From positions 1,126,435-1,190,434 of the forward strand of contig NZ_CP071935.1 of NCBI RefSeq assembly GCF_030062585.1: a stretch of DNA of 64,000 nt, written 5' to 3'. This DNA comes from Helicobacter pylori (lineage in GTDB: Bacteria > Campylobacterota > Campylobacteria > Campylobacterales > Helicobacteraceae). Under the pieces are notes generated by a model. The model was given only the letters and a program-made list of their open reading frames with translations, was not told the DNA's origin and made no database searches. Made by a program: the position numbers and the translations under genes. This document shows positions 1-8,993 of the stretch, piece by piece. Every line of letters starts with the position of its first letter. Within the stretch, counting starts at the first letter, position 1.

Positions 1-1
1 A

Positions 2-406
2 CCCGTTCTTTGCATTTCTTTAGGGGGTTTTGCAAGCCTTACGCTTTTAGTGAAAAACTCTTTTTTAGATGAAATGGGCAAACTTTATGTGGTGAGCGCT
101 AAGGCTAAGGGCTGTTCAGTGGGGCGTATTTTTTATGCGCATGTGTTCCGCAATGCGATTTTATTAGTGGTAGCGGGTTTCCCGCAAGCTTTTTTGGGCA
201 TGTTTTTTAGCTCAAGCTTACTCATAGAGATTGTTTTCAGTTTAGACGGGTTAGGGCTTTTAGGGTATGAAAGCATTGTGAGTAGGGATTATCCTGTCGT
301 GTTTGGTTCGCTTTATATTTTCACGCTTTTAGGTTTGGTAGCGAGTTTGATAAGCGATTTGCTCTGCGTGGTGATTGACCCTAGGATTGATTTTGAAAAG
401 CGTTGA
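2..406 (+). CDS. yejB: YejB-type peptide ABC transporter permease (3' part)
   Basis: This is the C-terminal 134 residues of an inner-membrane permease of a peptide/oligopeptide ABC importer. The reading frame is open to the left edge, so the gene starts outside the window; the GTG at 50 is internal. The EAA-type segment ([12 protein letters not shown]) that contacts the ATPase is visible. It is followed by hydrophobic helices and the YejB-family tail [12 protein letters not shown]...DPRIDF. The product should pair with a second permease and an ATPase encoded upstream. It matches HP1251 of 26695 from memory. The stop overlaps the possible TTG start of the next gene, so the two may be co-transcribed. 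Confidence 0.85.
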   Translation, partial: PVLCISLGGFASLTLLVKNSFLDEMGKLYVVSAKAKGCSVGRIFYAHVFRNAILLVVAGFPQAFLGMFFSSSLLIEIVFSLDGLGLLGYESIVSRDYPVVFGSLYIFTLLGLVASLISDLLCVVIDPRIDFEKR

Positions 407-426
407 GAGTAGGAATGAAAACTGAG

Positions 427-1005
427 ATGAAATCTTCTTTAAAACTTTTTATGCGGCCTTTTTTGGTGGTTTTAGCGTTCATGTTGTTGTATGCTTTAGC
501 GCATGCTGTGCTTGGTTTTTATGCGAAAAAAGACAGCGCTCCAATAAGCCCAAATGCAGAAAAAACCGAGATGGAGCGTCAAAACCGCGCGCTTTCGCCC
601 AAACAAGAAGAAGCCAACGCAACCACAACCGCCACAGAACAAAACCCCACCAAAGACCCTCCTTTGTCTTTAGACACAGCCACGCAAAAACAAGAGATTA
701 AACAAGAAACTAAACAAGAGCAAGAAAAAGAAAATGAGCCTAAACAAAACAGCGTCTCACCCACTCAAAACAATCAAAAAGCCCCCACAGCCCCTATAAT
801 TGGAAAAAAACCTTTAGAGTATAAAGTCGCAGTCAGTGGCGTGAATGTGCGCGCTTTTCCCAGCACAAAAGGCAAAATCTTGGGATTGCTTTTAAAAAAT
901 AAAAGCGTGAAGGTTTTAGAAATCCAAAACGATTGGGCTGAAATTGAATTTTCTAACAAAACAAAGGGCTATGTGTTTTTAAAACTTTTAAAAAAGGCCG
1001 AATGA
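427..1005 (+). CDS. csd5: Csd5 helical cell-shape determinant (TM + SH3b domain)
   Basis: A bitopic inner-membrane protein has an N-terminal anchor (about residues 5-25, [15 protein letters not shown]), a long periplasmic linker rich in K, Q, E, T and P, and a C-terminal SH3b domain (about the last 65 residues: [20 protein letters not shown]). This architecture and position match HP1250, known as Csd5, which binds peptidoglycan through its SH3 domain and is needed for helical shape. The start is uncertain: TTG 403, ATG 415 and ATG 427 are all in frame and none has an ideally spaced ribosome site. I use 427. The linker is low complexity and likely varies in length between strains. Confidence 0.8.
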   Translation: MKSSLKLFMRPFLVVLAFMLLYALAHAVLGFYAKKDSAPISPNAEKTEMERQNRALSPKQEEANATTTATEQNPTKDPPLSLDTATQKQEIKQETKQEQEKENEPKQNSVSPTQNNQKAPTAPIIGKKPLEYKVAVSGVNVRAFPSTKGKILGLLLKNKSVKVLEIQNDWAEIEFSNKTKGYVFLKLLKKAE

Positions 1006-1012
1006 AAGAATA

Positions 1013-1804
1013 ATGAAATTAAAAACTTTTGGGGTTTTTGGAAATCCCATTAAGCATTCCAAATCGCCCTTAATCCATAACGCTTGTTTTTTAACTTTTC
1101 AAAAAGAATTAGGGTTTTTAGGGCATTACCACCCCATATTACTCCCTTTAGAAAGCCACATCAAAAACGAGTTTTTAACTTTGGGATTGAGTGGGGCTAA
1201 TGTAACCTTACCCTTTAAAGAAAAAGCGTTTCAGGTTTGCGACAAAATCAAAGGTATCGTGCTTGAATGCGGAGCAGTCAATACGCTTGTTTTAGAAAAT
1301 GATGAGCTTGTGGGTTACAATACCGACGCTTTAGGGTTTTATCTTTCTTTAAAACACCAAAACTATCAAAACGCTTTGATTTTAGGCTCTGGGGGGAGCG
1401 CTAAGGCTTTAGCGTGCGAATTGAAAAAACAAGGCTTGAAAGTGAGCGTGTTAAACCGCTCTTCTAGGGGATTGGATTTTTTCCAACGCTTGGGCTGTGA
1501 TTGTTTCATGGAGCCTCCTAAAAGCGCTTTTGATTTGATCATTAACGCCACTTCAGCGAGTTTGAATCACGAATTGCCTTTGAATAAAGAGGTTTTGAAG
1601 GGGTATTTTAAAGAGAGCAAACTCGCTTATGATTTAGCGTATGGGTTTTTAACGCCCTTTTTATCTCTGGCTAAAGAGTTAGAAACCCCTTTTCAAGACG
1701 GGAAAGACATGCTCATCTATCAAGCTGCTTTAAGTTTTGAAAGATTCAGCAATTCTCAAATCCCTTATTCAAAGGCGTTTGAAGTCATGCGAAGCGTTTT
1801 TTGA
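1013..1804 (+). CDS. aroE: Shikimate dehydrogenase
   Basis: This enzyme reduces 3-dehydroshikimate to shikimate with NADPH in aromatic amino acid biosynthesis. The 263-residue length is normal. The substrate-site SKSP is near residue 17, [10 protein letters not shown] contains the catalytic Lys69, and NTDALGF contains Asp105. The dinucleotide-binding GSGGSAKA is at 125-132. The stop TGA overlaps the ATG of rnr (TGATG), which suggests translational coupling; the gap to csd5 upstream is only 7 nt. Confidence 0.95.
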   Translation: MKLKTFGVFGNPIKHSKSPLIHNACFLTFQKELGFLGHYHPILLPLESHIKNEFLTLGLSGANVTLPFKEKAFQVCDKIKGIVLECGAVNTLVLENDELVGYNTDALGFYLSLKHQNYQNALILGSGGSAKALACELKKQGLKVSVLNRSSRGLDFFQRLGCDCFMEPPKSAFDLIINATSASLNHELPLNKEVLKGYFKESKLAYDLAYGFLTPFLSLAKELETPFQDGKDMLIYQAALSFERFSNSQIPYSKAFEVMRSVF

Positions 1805-3723
1805 TGCAAGGGTTTTTAAGAAGCCTGTTTTTTGGGGTTAAAAAGATCCCTAAGCGATTCGCTCCCCTAGTAGAAAAGGGCGTTTTAAAAGAAGCGCTTC
1901 AATCAAATAAGGATCGCTATTTTTTAAAAGAAGGCTTTGATATAGGCAAAATTGAGCGGGCAGAAAATAAGGCGTTTTTCATTTCTTTAGCGAAAAATTA
2001 CCCTAAAGACCCTTTAATCAAAAACTTACCCTCATCTTTTAAAACAGACGCTTTGATTTTATGCCAAATAGAATATTCTAAAAAACGCCCCATAGCCTTT
2101 TTTAAAGCCGCTCTTTTAAATGCAGATCACACGATGATAGCTTACCTGGCTAAAGAAAAAAACCAGATTGTGGCTATCCCTTTTAAAGAGCCTTTTAAAA
2201 AACCTATTTCTTTAAAGCACAGCCAAAGATCCTTATTAGCATTGCCCAGGCATTGCGTGGTGAAGATCGATCTTAAAAAGCGTGAAATCAGCAAAATTTT
2301 AGGGGCTTTAGAAGACCCTTTAATAGATGAAAACCTTTCTTTAAGCCTTTTTGACAGGGTGAAGGATTTTTCAAAAGATTGTTTGAATTTAGCCCAACAT
2401 TACGCGCAACTTAAAGCGAGCGATTTTAAAGACAGGATCGATTATTCTCACATCCCTTTCATCACCATTGACCCCAAAGACGCTAAAGATTTTGACGATG
2501 CGATTTTTTATGACCAAGAAAAAAGGGTTTTGTTTGTGGCGGTTGCTGATGTGAGCGAATTTGTGCCGAAACATTCCAGTTTGGATAAAGAAGCTAGGAT
2601 TAGGGGCTTTAGCGTGTATTTCCCTAACAGCGTCTATCCCATGCTGCCTTTGAGTTTGTCTCAAGGGGCATGCTCATTAAAAGCGTTTGAAAAACGCCTG
2701 GCTTTAGTGTATGAAATCCCTTTAGATAATTTGAAAAACGCCCGATTATCTCAAGGCGTTATTGAAGTTAAGGCTAATTGCGTTTATGAAGAAATCAATC
2801 ATTTTTTAAATACCCAACAAAGCTCGTTGGATAAAGATTTGCAACAAAGCCTTTTGGGGTTTTTAGAGGTGGCTTTAAAGTTAAAAAAGGAGCGTTTAAA
2901 AAAAGGGTTTAATTTCAATTCGTTTGAAAACAAGCTGTATTTGAATAAAGAAGGGCGTATAGAAAAAATTGAAACGCAAAAAGAAAGCGATGCGCACACC
3001 CTTATAGAAGAAGCCATGCTCTTAGCCAACCAATCTAGCGCGAGGTTATTGGATGAGCATTTTCACAATAAGGGGATATACCGCACCCATAAAGAGCCAA
3101 GTTTGGAGCAGCAAAAACGCCTTTACGCTAAGCTTTTTGATTATGAGATTGTGCGTCCTAAAAACATGGGCTTTTTTCCTTTTTTAGAGCATGCTTTAAA
3201 GATAGCCAAAGAAAAGAGTATAGAAAGAGAAGTTTCACGCTTGATTATTAAGTCTCAAAATTTAGCCCTTTATAGCCCCATGCAAGAAAGCCATTTTGGT
3301 TTGGGGTTTGCCAGCTATACGCATTTCACTTCGCCCATTAGACGATACAGCGATCTAGCCTTACACAGGCTTTTAAAAGAATTATTATTCCATCAAGCTA
3401 AAGGCTGCTCGTATTTGTTAGAAGAAACGCCTGAATTATGCGCTGAGTTGAACGCTTTACAAAAAAAGACCGCTTTGATTGAAAGGGATTTTGTCAAACG
3501 CAAATTCGCTCGCTTGGCTTTAGAATTTTTAGAAAAAGAATTTTTGGGCGTGGTTTTAGAGGTTAAAGATTGGGTAGTGGTGGGGTTAAAAGAATTTATA
3601 GGGCTTAAAGTTTTAGTCAAAACGAACAAGGTTTTTAAACCCTTAGAAAAGGTGCGCGTTACAATCACGCATGCGGATTTGATTTTAGGGCAAGTTAGAG
3701 GCGAAATCATAGACAAGGATTAA
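1804..3723 (+). CDS. rnr: Ribonuclease R (RNB-family 3'-5' exoribonuclease)
   Basis: This RNB-family hydrolytic 3'-5' exoribonuclease degrades mRNA and structured RNA. The RNB catalytic motif with clustered Asp residues (DPKDAKDFDDAIF) lies near residue 222, and HFTSPIRRYSDL near 508. I choose ATG 1804, which overlaps the aroE stop, over an in-frame TTG at 1801. The protein (639 residues) is clearly shorter than E. coli RNase R (about 813). Its C-terminal region after the RNB domain is only about 65 residues and looks like a degenerate S1 fold. H. pylori RNase R is known to act with the helicase RhpA, which is consistent with a reduced accessory portion. Confidence 0.93.
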   Translation: MQGFLRSLFFGVKKIPKRFAPLVEKGVLKEALQSNKDRYFLKEGFDIGKIERAENKAFFISLAKNYPKDPLIKNLPSSFKTDALILCQIEYSKKRPIAFFKAALLNADHTMIAYLAKEKNQIVAIPFKEPFKKPISLKHSQRSLLALPRHCVVKIDLKKREISKILGALEDPLIDENLSLSLFDRVKDFSKDCLNLAQHYAQLKASDFKDRIDYSHIPFITIDPKDAKDFDDAIFYDQEKRVLFVAVADVSEFVPKHSSLDKEARIRGFSVYFPNSVYPMLPLSLSQGACSLKAFEKRLALVYEIPLDNLKNARLSQGVIEVKANCVYEEINHFLNTQQSSLDKDLQQSLLGFLEVALKLKKERLKKGFNFNSFENKLYLNKEGRIEKIETQKESDAHTLIEEAMLLANQSSARLLDEHFHNKGIYRTHKEPSLEQQKRLYAKLFDYEIVRPKNMGFFPFLEHALKIAKEKSIEREVSRLIIKSQNLALYSPMQESHFGLGFASYTHFTSPIRRYSDLALHRLLKELLFHQAKGCSYLLEETPELCAELNALQKKTALIERDFVKRKFARLALEFLEKEFLGVVLEVKDWVVVGLKEFIGLKVLVKTNKVFKPLEKVRVTITHADLILGQVRGEIIDKD

Positions 3724-3728
3724 AGAGT

Positions 3729-4751
3729 ATGTATCGTAAAGATTTGGACCATTATTTAAAACAGCGCCTCCCTAAAGCGGTGTTTTTGTATGGGGAGTTT
3801 GATTTTTTCATCCATTATTATATTCAAACGATTAGCACGCTTTTTAAGCTCAGTAACCCTGACACAGAAACTTCGCTTTTTTATGCGAGCGATTATGAAA
3901 AAAATCAGATTGCGACCCTTTTAGAGCAGGATTCTTTATTTGGAGGGAGCAGTTTAGTCATTTTAAAACTGGATTTTGCACTGCATAAGAAATTTAAGGA
4001 AAATGATATCAATCTTTTTTTAAAGGCTTTAGAGCGGCCTAGCCATAACAGGCTTATCATAGGGCTTTATAATGCTAAAAGCGACACCACCAAATACAAA
4101 TACAGCAGCGATACTATCGTTAAATTTTTCCAAAAAAGCCCCTTGAAAGATGAAGCGATCTGCACGCGCTTTTTTACCCCTAAAACTTGGGAGAGTTTGA
4201 AATTCTTACAAGAAAGGGCTAATCTTTTACATTTAGACATCAGCAGCCATCTTTTAAACGCTCTTTTTGAAACCAATAACGAAGATTTAAGCATTTCGTT
4301 TAATGATTTAGACAAGTTGGCGGTTCTAAAGGCACCCATCGCTTTAGAAGACATTCAAGAATTAAGCTCCAATGCGGGGGATATGGATTTGCAAAAGCTC
4401 ATTTTAGGGCTTTTTTTGAAAAAAAGCGTTCTTGATATTTATGATTATTTGTTAAAAGAGGGCAAAAAGGATGCGGATATTTTAAGGGGGTTAGAGCGCT
4501 ATTTTTACCAGCTTTTTTTATTTTTCGCCCACATTAAAACAACCGGTTTAATGGACGCTAAAGAGGTTTTAGGCTATGTTCCTCCTAAAGAGATTGCTGA
4601 AAATTACGCTAAAAACGCCTTGCGTTTGAAAGAAGCCGGCTATAAGAGGGTTTTTGAAATTTTTAGGTTATGGCACATTCAAAGCATGCAAGGGCAAAAG
4701 GAATTGGGCTTTTTGTATTTGACCTCCATTCAAAAAATCATTAACCCTTAA
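3729..4751 (+). CDS. holA: DNA polymerase III delta subunit
   Basis: This is the clamp-loader delta subunit, which opens the beta clamp. The 340-residue length fits the divergent HolA family, and the N-terminal region has the AAA+-like strand FLYGEFDFF seen at the start of HolA proteins. Sequence conservation in this family is weak, so the call rests on the overall pattern, the length and its position between rnr and rpsF (HP1247 equivalent). It starts 5 nt after the rnr stop. The delta-prime partner is encoded at about 21.4 kb in this window. Confidence 0.82.
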   Translation: MYRKDLDHYLKQRLPKAVFLYGEFDFFIHYYIQTISTLFKLSNPDTETSLFYASDYEKNQIATLLEQDSLFGGSSLVILKLDFALHKKFKENDINLFLKALERPSHNRLIIGLYNAKSDTTKYKYSSDTIVKFFQKSPLKDEAICTRFFTPKTWESLKFLQERANLLHLDISSHLLNALFETNNEDLSISFNDLDKLAVLKAPIALEDIQELSSNAGDMDLQKLILGLFLKKSVLDIYDYLLKEGKKDADILRGLERYFYQLFLFFAHIKTTGLMDAKEVLGYVPPKEIAENYAKNALRLKEAGYKRVFEIFRLWHIQSMQGQKELGFLYLTSIQKIINP

Positions 4752-4832
4752 AAAATGTTGAAAGGTGTTTTAGTTTTGGGTTTTAATGATTCAATAAAAC
4801 TAAATTTAATCCAAAAACAAGCGAAAGCAAGG

Positions 4833-4838
4833 TATAAT
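4833..4838 (+). promoter_or_regulatory. -10 box of the rpsF-ssb-rpsR promoter
   Basis: A perfect TATAAT stands 67 nt before the rpsF start, in the only sizeable gap upstream of the operon. It is the expected spacing for a sigma80 promoter with a leader of about 60 nt. H. pylori promoters lack a conserved -35 box. I could not recognise an S6:S18-binding leader motif. Confidence 0.6.
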
Positions 4839-4905
4839 TGAAAGTTTTTTTAGACCTTGCTCTTTTTTAGTAAAAAAAAGGGCTATACAACCACAAGGAG
4901 AATGG

Positions 4906-5334
4906 ATGAGGCATTATGAAACGATGTTTATTCTCAAACCTACTTTAGTAGAAGAAGAGATTAAATCCAAAATTGAGTTTTATAGAGAAGTGATCACTAA
5001 GCACCATGGCGTGATTGAAACGAGCCTGGATATGGGCATGCGTAATTTGGCTTATGAAATCAAAAAGCACAAAAGAGGCTATTATTATGTGGCGTATTTC
5101 AAAGCAGAGCCGTCAATGATTTTAGAGCTTGAACGATTGTATCGCATCAATGAAGATGTGTTGCGTTTCATTGTGATCAAATACGAAAGCAAGAAAGAAG
5201 TAGAAGCGTGGCATGCGTTAGTGGATAGGGCTAATAAAAAGCCATCGCACGCTAAAGAAAAACACGAAAAAACCGAACACACGCATTCTCACCATGTAGA
5301 GGAAGCAGAAAGCGTAGGATCTCATAGCGAATAA
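4906..5334 (+). CDS. rpsF: 30S ribosomal protein S6
   Basis: The protein binds the central domain of 16S rRNA together with S18. The S6 fold is recognisable from [12 protein letters not shown] and the conserved middle [15 protein letters not shown]. The C-terminal tail is extended and rich in H, E and K ([17 protein letters not shown]), a low-complexity tail with several histidines that could bind metal, though that is inference. The start is supported by AAGGAG upstream. First gene of rpsF-ssb-rpsR. Confidence 0.96.
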   Translation: MRHYETMFILKPTLVEEEIKSKIEFYREVITKHHGVIETSLDMGMRNLAYEIKKHKRGYYYVAYFKAEPSMILELERLYRINEDVLRFIVIKYESKKEVEAWHALVDRANKKPSHAKEKHEKTEHTHSHHVEEAESVGSHSE

Positions 5335-5343
5335 GGGCTTATC

Positions 5344-5889
5344 ATGTTTAATAAAGTGATTATGGTAGGGCGTTTGACTAGGAATGTGGAGTTGAAATAT
5401 TTGCCTAGCGGCTCGGCTGCGGCTACAATAGGTTTAGCCACAAGCAGGCGTTTTAAAAAGCAAGACGGCACGCTAGGCGAAGAAGTGTGCTTTATAGATG
5501 CGCGTTTGTTCGGGCGAACGGCTGAAATCGCTAACCAGTATTTGAGCAAGGGTTCAAGCGTTTTGATAGAAGGGCGTTTGACTTATGAGAGTTGGATGGA
5601 TCAAACGGGTAAAAAAAATTCCCGCCACACTATCACAGCGGACTCGTTGCAATTTATGGATAAAAAGTCAGACAATCCCCAAGCAAACGCCATGCAAGAT
5701 AGCATGATGCATGAGAATTTCAACAACGCTTATCCCGCTAATCATAACGCTCCTAGCCAAGATCCTTTTAACCAAGCCCAAAGCTATCCACAAAACGCTT
5801 ACGCTAAAGAGAATTTACAAGCACAGCCGTCCAAGTATCAAAACAGCGTGCCTGAAATCAATATTGATGAAGAAGAAATCCCCTTTTAA
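5344..5889 (+). CDS. ssb: Single-stranded DNA-binding protein
   Basis: This is an OB-fold SSB that coats single-stranded DNA during replication, recombination and natural transformation. Residues 1-110 carry the OB domain ([18 protein letters not shown], then [13 protein letters not shown]). A disordered Asn/Gln/Pro-rich linker follows, ending in an acidic tip ([11 protein letters not shown]) that recruits partner proteins. It lies between rpsF and rpsR, an arrangement common in bacteria. Confidence 0.97.
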   Translation: MFNKVIMVGRLTRNVELKYLPSGSAAATIGLATSRRFKKQDGTLGEEVCFIDARLFGRTAEIANQYLSKGSSVLIEGRLTYESWMDQTGKKNSRHTITADSLQFMDKKSDNPQANAMQDSMMHENFNNAYPANHNAPSQDPFNQAQSYPQNAYAKENLQAQPSKYQNSVPEINIDEEEIPF

Positions 5890-5911
5890 GGGTTAAAATT
5901 AAGGAGACATT

Positions 5912-6169
5912 ATGGAAAGAAAACGCTATTCAAAACGCTATTGCAAATACACTGAAGCTAAAATCAGCTTTATTGACTATAAAGATTTAGACATGCTCAA
6001 GCACACGCTATCAGAGCGCTATAAAATCATGCCAAGGAGATTGACAGGCAATAGCAAAAAGTGGCAAGAAAGGGTGGAAGTAGCGATCAAAAGAGCCCGC
6101 CACATGGCTTTAATCCCCTACATTGTGGACAGGAAAAAAGTCGTGGATAGCCCTTTTAAACAGCACTAA
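5912..6169 (+). CDS. rpsR: 30S ribosomal protein S18
   Basis: This small basic protein heterodimerises with S6 on the 30S platform. It is 85 residues long with the S18 core ([35 protein letters not shown]). The start follows AAGGAGACATT. It is the last gene of the operon; a hairpin with a T-run begins 16 nt after its stop. Confidence 0.97.
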   Translation: MERKRYSKRYCKYTEAKISFIDYKDLDMLKHTLSERYKIMPRRLTGNSKKWQERVEVAIKRARHMALIPYIVDRKKVVDSPFKQH

Positions 6170-6184
6170 ATTTTTAGGGCTAAT

Positions 6185-6202
6185 AGGGGGCATGCCCTTT
6201 TT
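6185..6202 (+). terminator. Rho-independent terminator of rpsF-ssb-rpsR
   Basis: The stem AGGGGG/CCCTTT (three G-C, two G-U and one A-U pair when transcribed) encloses the loop CATG and runs into TTTTT. The core GGGCATGCCC is a perfect palindrome. Location directly after rpsR supports the call. Confidence 0.6.
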
Positions 6203-6268
6203 AATCTTATTTAATCTTATTTAATCTTATTTAATCTTATTTAATCTTATTTAATCTTATTTAATCTT
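6201..6268. repeat. 10-bp tandem repeat array (6 full copies plus 8 nt)
   Basis: The unit TTAATCTTAT is repeated perfectly six times, followed by a truncated seventh copy TTAATCTT. It begins in the T-run of the rpsR terminator and sits about 460 nt upstream of babA. The period is close to one helical turn, so the AT-steps are phased and the DNA could be bent. No ORF runs through it usefully. Copy number is likely to vary by slippage. Confidence 0.95.
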
Positions 6269-6530
6269 GGCTTGGCTTTTATGGAGCGTTAGCGGTAAAA
6301 ACGATTAAAATCCCCCTTAAAACCACCCAAGCAGAAATCCCAAATATCTCTAGTGTTTGGGTGCTTCATGACAAAATGAAAAAGCTTGATTTTAGCGGTG
6401 GTTTCTTGAGCGTTATTAGAAATCTAGTGGGAATGCTATTTTAAAATACCCCCTTGAAGAGTTTTACAACCAAGTCTAAAACGATCCCACCAAGCAATCA
6501 AACCCCCATTTTTACCGCTATCTTGATTAA
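6265..6530 (+). pseudogene. Possible decayed coding remnant of unknown family
   Basis: One frame is open from 6265 to a stop at 6444 and reads like protein (VKTIKIPLKTTQAEIP; SSVWVLHDKMKKLDF), without a credible start codon. A second frame then reads SGNAILKYPLEEFYNQV, a stop, and NDPTKQSNPHFYRYLD up to 6530. The change of frame near 6425 and the in-frame stop suggest an old, frameshifted gene end. I do not recognise the family. It could also be chance coding in non-coding DNA. Confidence 0.3.
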
Positions 6531-6588
6531 ACCTAATTTTAAAACCTTTCTAATCATTTAAAATAGCTCAAAAATACCCCAAAAACCC

Positions 6589-6602
6589 TTTTTTTTTTTT
6601 TT
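6589..6602 (+). repeat. Homopolymeric T14 tract upstream of babA
   Basis: Fourteen consecutive T residues lie about 125 nt upstream of the babA start and about 48 nt upstream of a TATATT at 6650-6655 that could serve as the -10 box. Tracts of this length slip in H. pylori, and homopolymer length near bab promoters is known to affect expression. Whether this particular tract does so is inference. Confidence 0.6.
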
Positions 6603-6725
6603 GAAACAACAAAACGCCAAATTAGCACAAAAATCTTATCAATCCATGCTATATTAACGAAATCTTGTGATAAGATCTTATTCTTTAAGAGACTTACCTA
6701 ACCATTTTAATTTCAAGGAGAAAAC

Positions 6726-8951
6726 ATGAAAAAACACATCCTTTCATTAACTTTAGGTTCGCTTTTAGTTTCCACTTTGAGCGCTGAAGACGACGGCTTT
6801 TACACAAGCGTAGGCTATCAAATCGGTGAAGCCGCTCAAATGGTATCAAACACCAAAGGCATCCAACAGCTTTCAGATAATTATGAAAACTTGAGCAAGC
6901 TTTTAACCAGATACAGCACCCTAAACAACTTCATCCAATTGGCCTCTGACCCGAGCGCGATCAACGCGGCGCGTGAAAACCTGGGCGCGAGCGCGAAGAA
7001 CTTGATCGGCGATACCAAAACTTCCCCGGCCTATCAAGCCGTGCTTTTAGCGATCAATGCAGCGGTAGGGTTTTGGAATGTCTTAGGCTATGCCACGCAA
7101 TGCGGGGGTAATGGTAATCAAAAAAGCGCCTCTTCAACCACCATATTCAACAACGAGCCAGGGTATCGATCCACTTCCATCACTTGTAGTTATAACAATC
7201 TGGAAATTGGAAGAGAGGGCGTTATGAGTATTGATAACATGAAAAAGCTTAACGAAGCCTATCAAATCCTCCAAGCGGCTTTAAAGAAAGGCTTACCCGC
7301 GCTCAAAAACAACAACGGGACGCTTAGCGAAGTAAAATATACTTACACATGCTCAGGGGAAGGGAATAATAACTGCTCGAAAGAAGCCACAGGTGTAGAT
7401 AACCAAGACGGCGGAACCAAGACTGAAACCCAAACCATAGACGGCAAAACCGTAACCACCACGATCAGTTCAAAAGTCGTTGATTCGGTAGCACCAGGTA
7501 ATACATCAGGTGTCTCCTACACCGAAATCACCAACAAATTAGATGGTGTGCCTGATAGCGCTCAAGCGCTCTTAGCGCAAGCGAGCACGCTCATTAACAC
7601 CATCAACGACGCATGCCCATGGTTTAGTGTAACTAATAAGAATGGTGGCCCACAGATGAACCCGACTTCAGGGGGTTTGTGCACTTTTAAAGATGAAATC
7701 AGCGCGATCCAAAAGATGATCACAGACGCGCAAGAGCTTGTCAATCAAACGAGCGTCATTAATAGCCATGAACAAACCACTCAAGTGGGAGGCAATGGAG
7801 GCAAGCCATTCAACCCTTTCACGGACGCAAGCTTTGCGCAAGGCATGCTCGCTAACGCTAGCGCACAAGTCAAAATGCTTAATTTATCCCATCAAGTGGG
7901 GCAAGCCATTAACCCTGACAATCTTACCGGGAATTTTAAAAAATTTGTTACAGGCTTTTTAGCCACATGCAACAACCCATCAACAGCTGGTACTGGTGGC
8001 ACACAAGGTTCAGCTCCTGGCACAGTTACCACTCAAACTTTCGCTTCTGGTTGCGCGTATGTGGAACAAACCATAACGAATTTAACCAACAGCATCGCGC
8101 ACTTTGGCACTCAAGAGCAGCAAATACAGCAAGCCGAAAACATCGCTGACACTCTAGTGCATTTCAAATCTAGATACAGCGAATTAGGCAACACTTATAA
8201 CAGCATCACCACCGCACTCTCTAATATCCCTAACGCGCAAAGCTTGCAAAATGTGGTGAGCAAAAAGAACAACCCCTATAGCCCGCAAGGCATAGAAACC
8301 AATTATTACTTGAATCAAAACTCTTATAACCAAATCCAAACCATCAACCAAGAGCTAGGGCGTAACCCCTTTAGGAAATTGGGCATCGTCAGCTCTCAAA
8401 CCAACAATGGTGCCATGAATGGGATCGGTATCCAGGTGGGCTATAAGCAATTCTTTGGCCAAAAAAGAAGGTGGGGCGCAAGATACTACGGCTTTTTTGA
8501 TTACAACCATGCGTTTATTAAATCCAGCTTTTTCAACTCGGCTTCTGATGTGTGGACTTATGGTTTTGGAGCGGACGCTCTCTATAACTTCATCAACGAT
8601 AAAGCCACTAACTTTTTAGGCAAAAACAACAAGCTTTCTGTGGGGCTTTTTGGAGGCATTGCGTTAGCGGGCACTTCATGGCTTAATTCTGAATACGTGA
8701 ATTTAGCCACCGTGAATAACGTCTATAACGCTAAAATGAATGTGGCGAATTTCCAATTCTTATTCAACATGGGAGTGAGGATGAATTTAGCTAGGCCTAA
8801 GAAAAAAGGTAGCGATCATGCGGCTCAGCATGGGATTGAGTTAGGGCTTAAAATCCCCACCATCAACACGAACTATTATTCCTTTATGGGGGCTGAACTC
8901 AAATACCGCAGGCTTTATAGCGTGTATTTGAATTATGTGTTCGCTTACTAG
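6726..8951 (+). CDS. babA: BabA blood-group antigen-binding outer-membrane adhesin
   Basis: This 741-residue Hop-family adhesin binds fucosylated Lewis b/ABO glycans on gastric mucosa. The signal peptide (residues 1-20, ending STLSA) precedes the mature start EDDGFYTSVGYQIGEAAQMV, diagnostic of Bab proteins. The signal lacks the CT-dinucleotide repeat typical of BabB, which favours BabA. Eight cysteines (126, 154, 209, 217, 297, 319, 415, 443) form four pairs. Cys209-Cys217 becomes Cys189-Cys197 in mature numbering, the CL2 loop central to Lewis b binding. The C-terminal about 250 residues are the conserved Hop beta-barrel ending in an aromatic residue. The reading frame is intact, with AAGGAG 5 nt before the ATG. 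It lies at the rpsR-alaS locus (HP1243 position). Confidence 0.93.
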   Translation: MKKHILSLTLGSLLVSTLSAEDDGFYTSVGYQIGEAAQMVSNTKGIQQLSDNYENLSKLLTRYSTLNNFIQLASDPSAINAARENLGASAKNLIGDTKTSPAYQAVLLAINAAVGFWNVLGYATQCGGNGNQKSASSTTIFNNEPGYRSTSITCSYNNLEIGREGVMSIDNMKKLNEAYQILQAALKKGLPALKNNNGTLSEVKYTYTCSGEGNNNCSKEATGVDNQDGGTKTETQTIDGKTVTTTISSKVVDSVAPGNTSGVSYTEITNKLDGVPDSAQALLAQASTLINTINDACPWFSVTNKNGGPQMNPTSGGLCTFKDEISAIQKMITDAQELVNQTSVINSHEQTTQVGGNGGKPFNPFTDASFAQGMLANASAQVKMLNLSHQVGQAINPDNLTGNFKKFVTGFLATCNNPSTAGTGGTQGSAPGTVTTQTFASGCAYVEQTITNLTNSIAHFGTQEQQIQQAENIADTLVHFKSRYSELGNTYNSITTALSNIPNAQSLQNVVSKKNNPYSPQGIETNYYLNQNSYNQIQTINQELGRNPFRKLGIVSSQTNNGAMNGIGIQVGYKQFFGQKRRWGARYYGFFDYNHAFIKSSFFNSASDVWTYGFGADALYNFINDKATNFLGKNNKLSVGLFGGIALAGTSWLNSEYVNLATVNNVYNAKMNVANFQFLFNMGVRMNLARPKKKGSDHAAQHGIELGLKIPTINTNYYSFMGAELKYRRLYSVYLNYVFAY

Positions 8952-8957
8952 AAGCTA

Positions 8958-8993
8958 AAACCCCTTTATGGAACTCTCTCTTTTAAGGGGTTT
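8958..8993 (+). terminator. Terminator hairpin after babA
   Basis: AAACCCC (8958-8964) pairs with GGGGTTT (8987-8993), extended by TT/AA, around a pyrimidine-rich loop, and is followed by CTTTTG. It starts 6 nt after the babA stop. The loop and right arm resemble the units of the array that follows. Confidence 0.65.

Noticed and set aside
50..406. Complete 118-residue gene starting with GTG at 50
   Set aside because: The frame is open back to the window edge with conserved permease residues, so it is the 3' part of a longer gene.
6201..6268. Tandem array as a possible CRISPR
   Set aside because: The 10-bp units abut with no spacers, and no cas genes are present in the window.
6726..6790. 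BabB with a CT-repeat phase-variable signal sequence
   Set aside because: The signal region is ATGAAAAAACACATCC-type without CT dinucleotide repeats, and the mature sequence fits BabA.
7738..8149. Alternative-frame ORFs inside babA
   Set aside because: They have no ribosome sites, and the BabA frame is intact with conserved cysteines.
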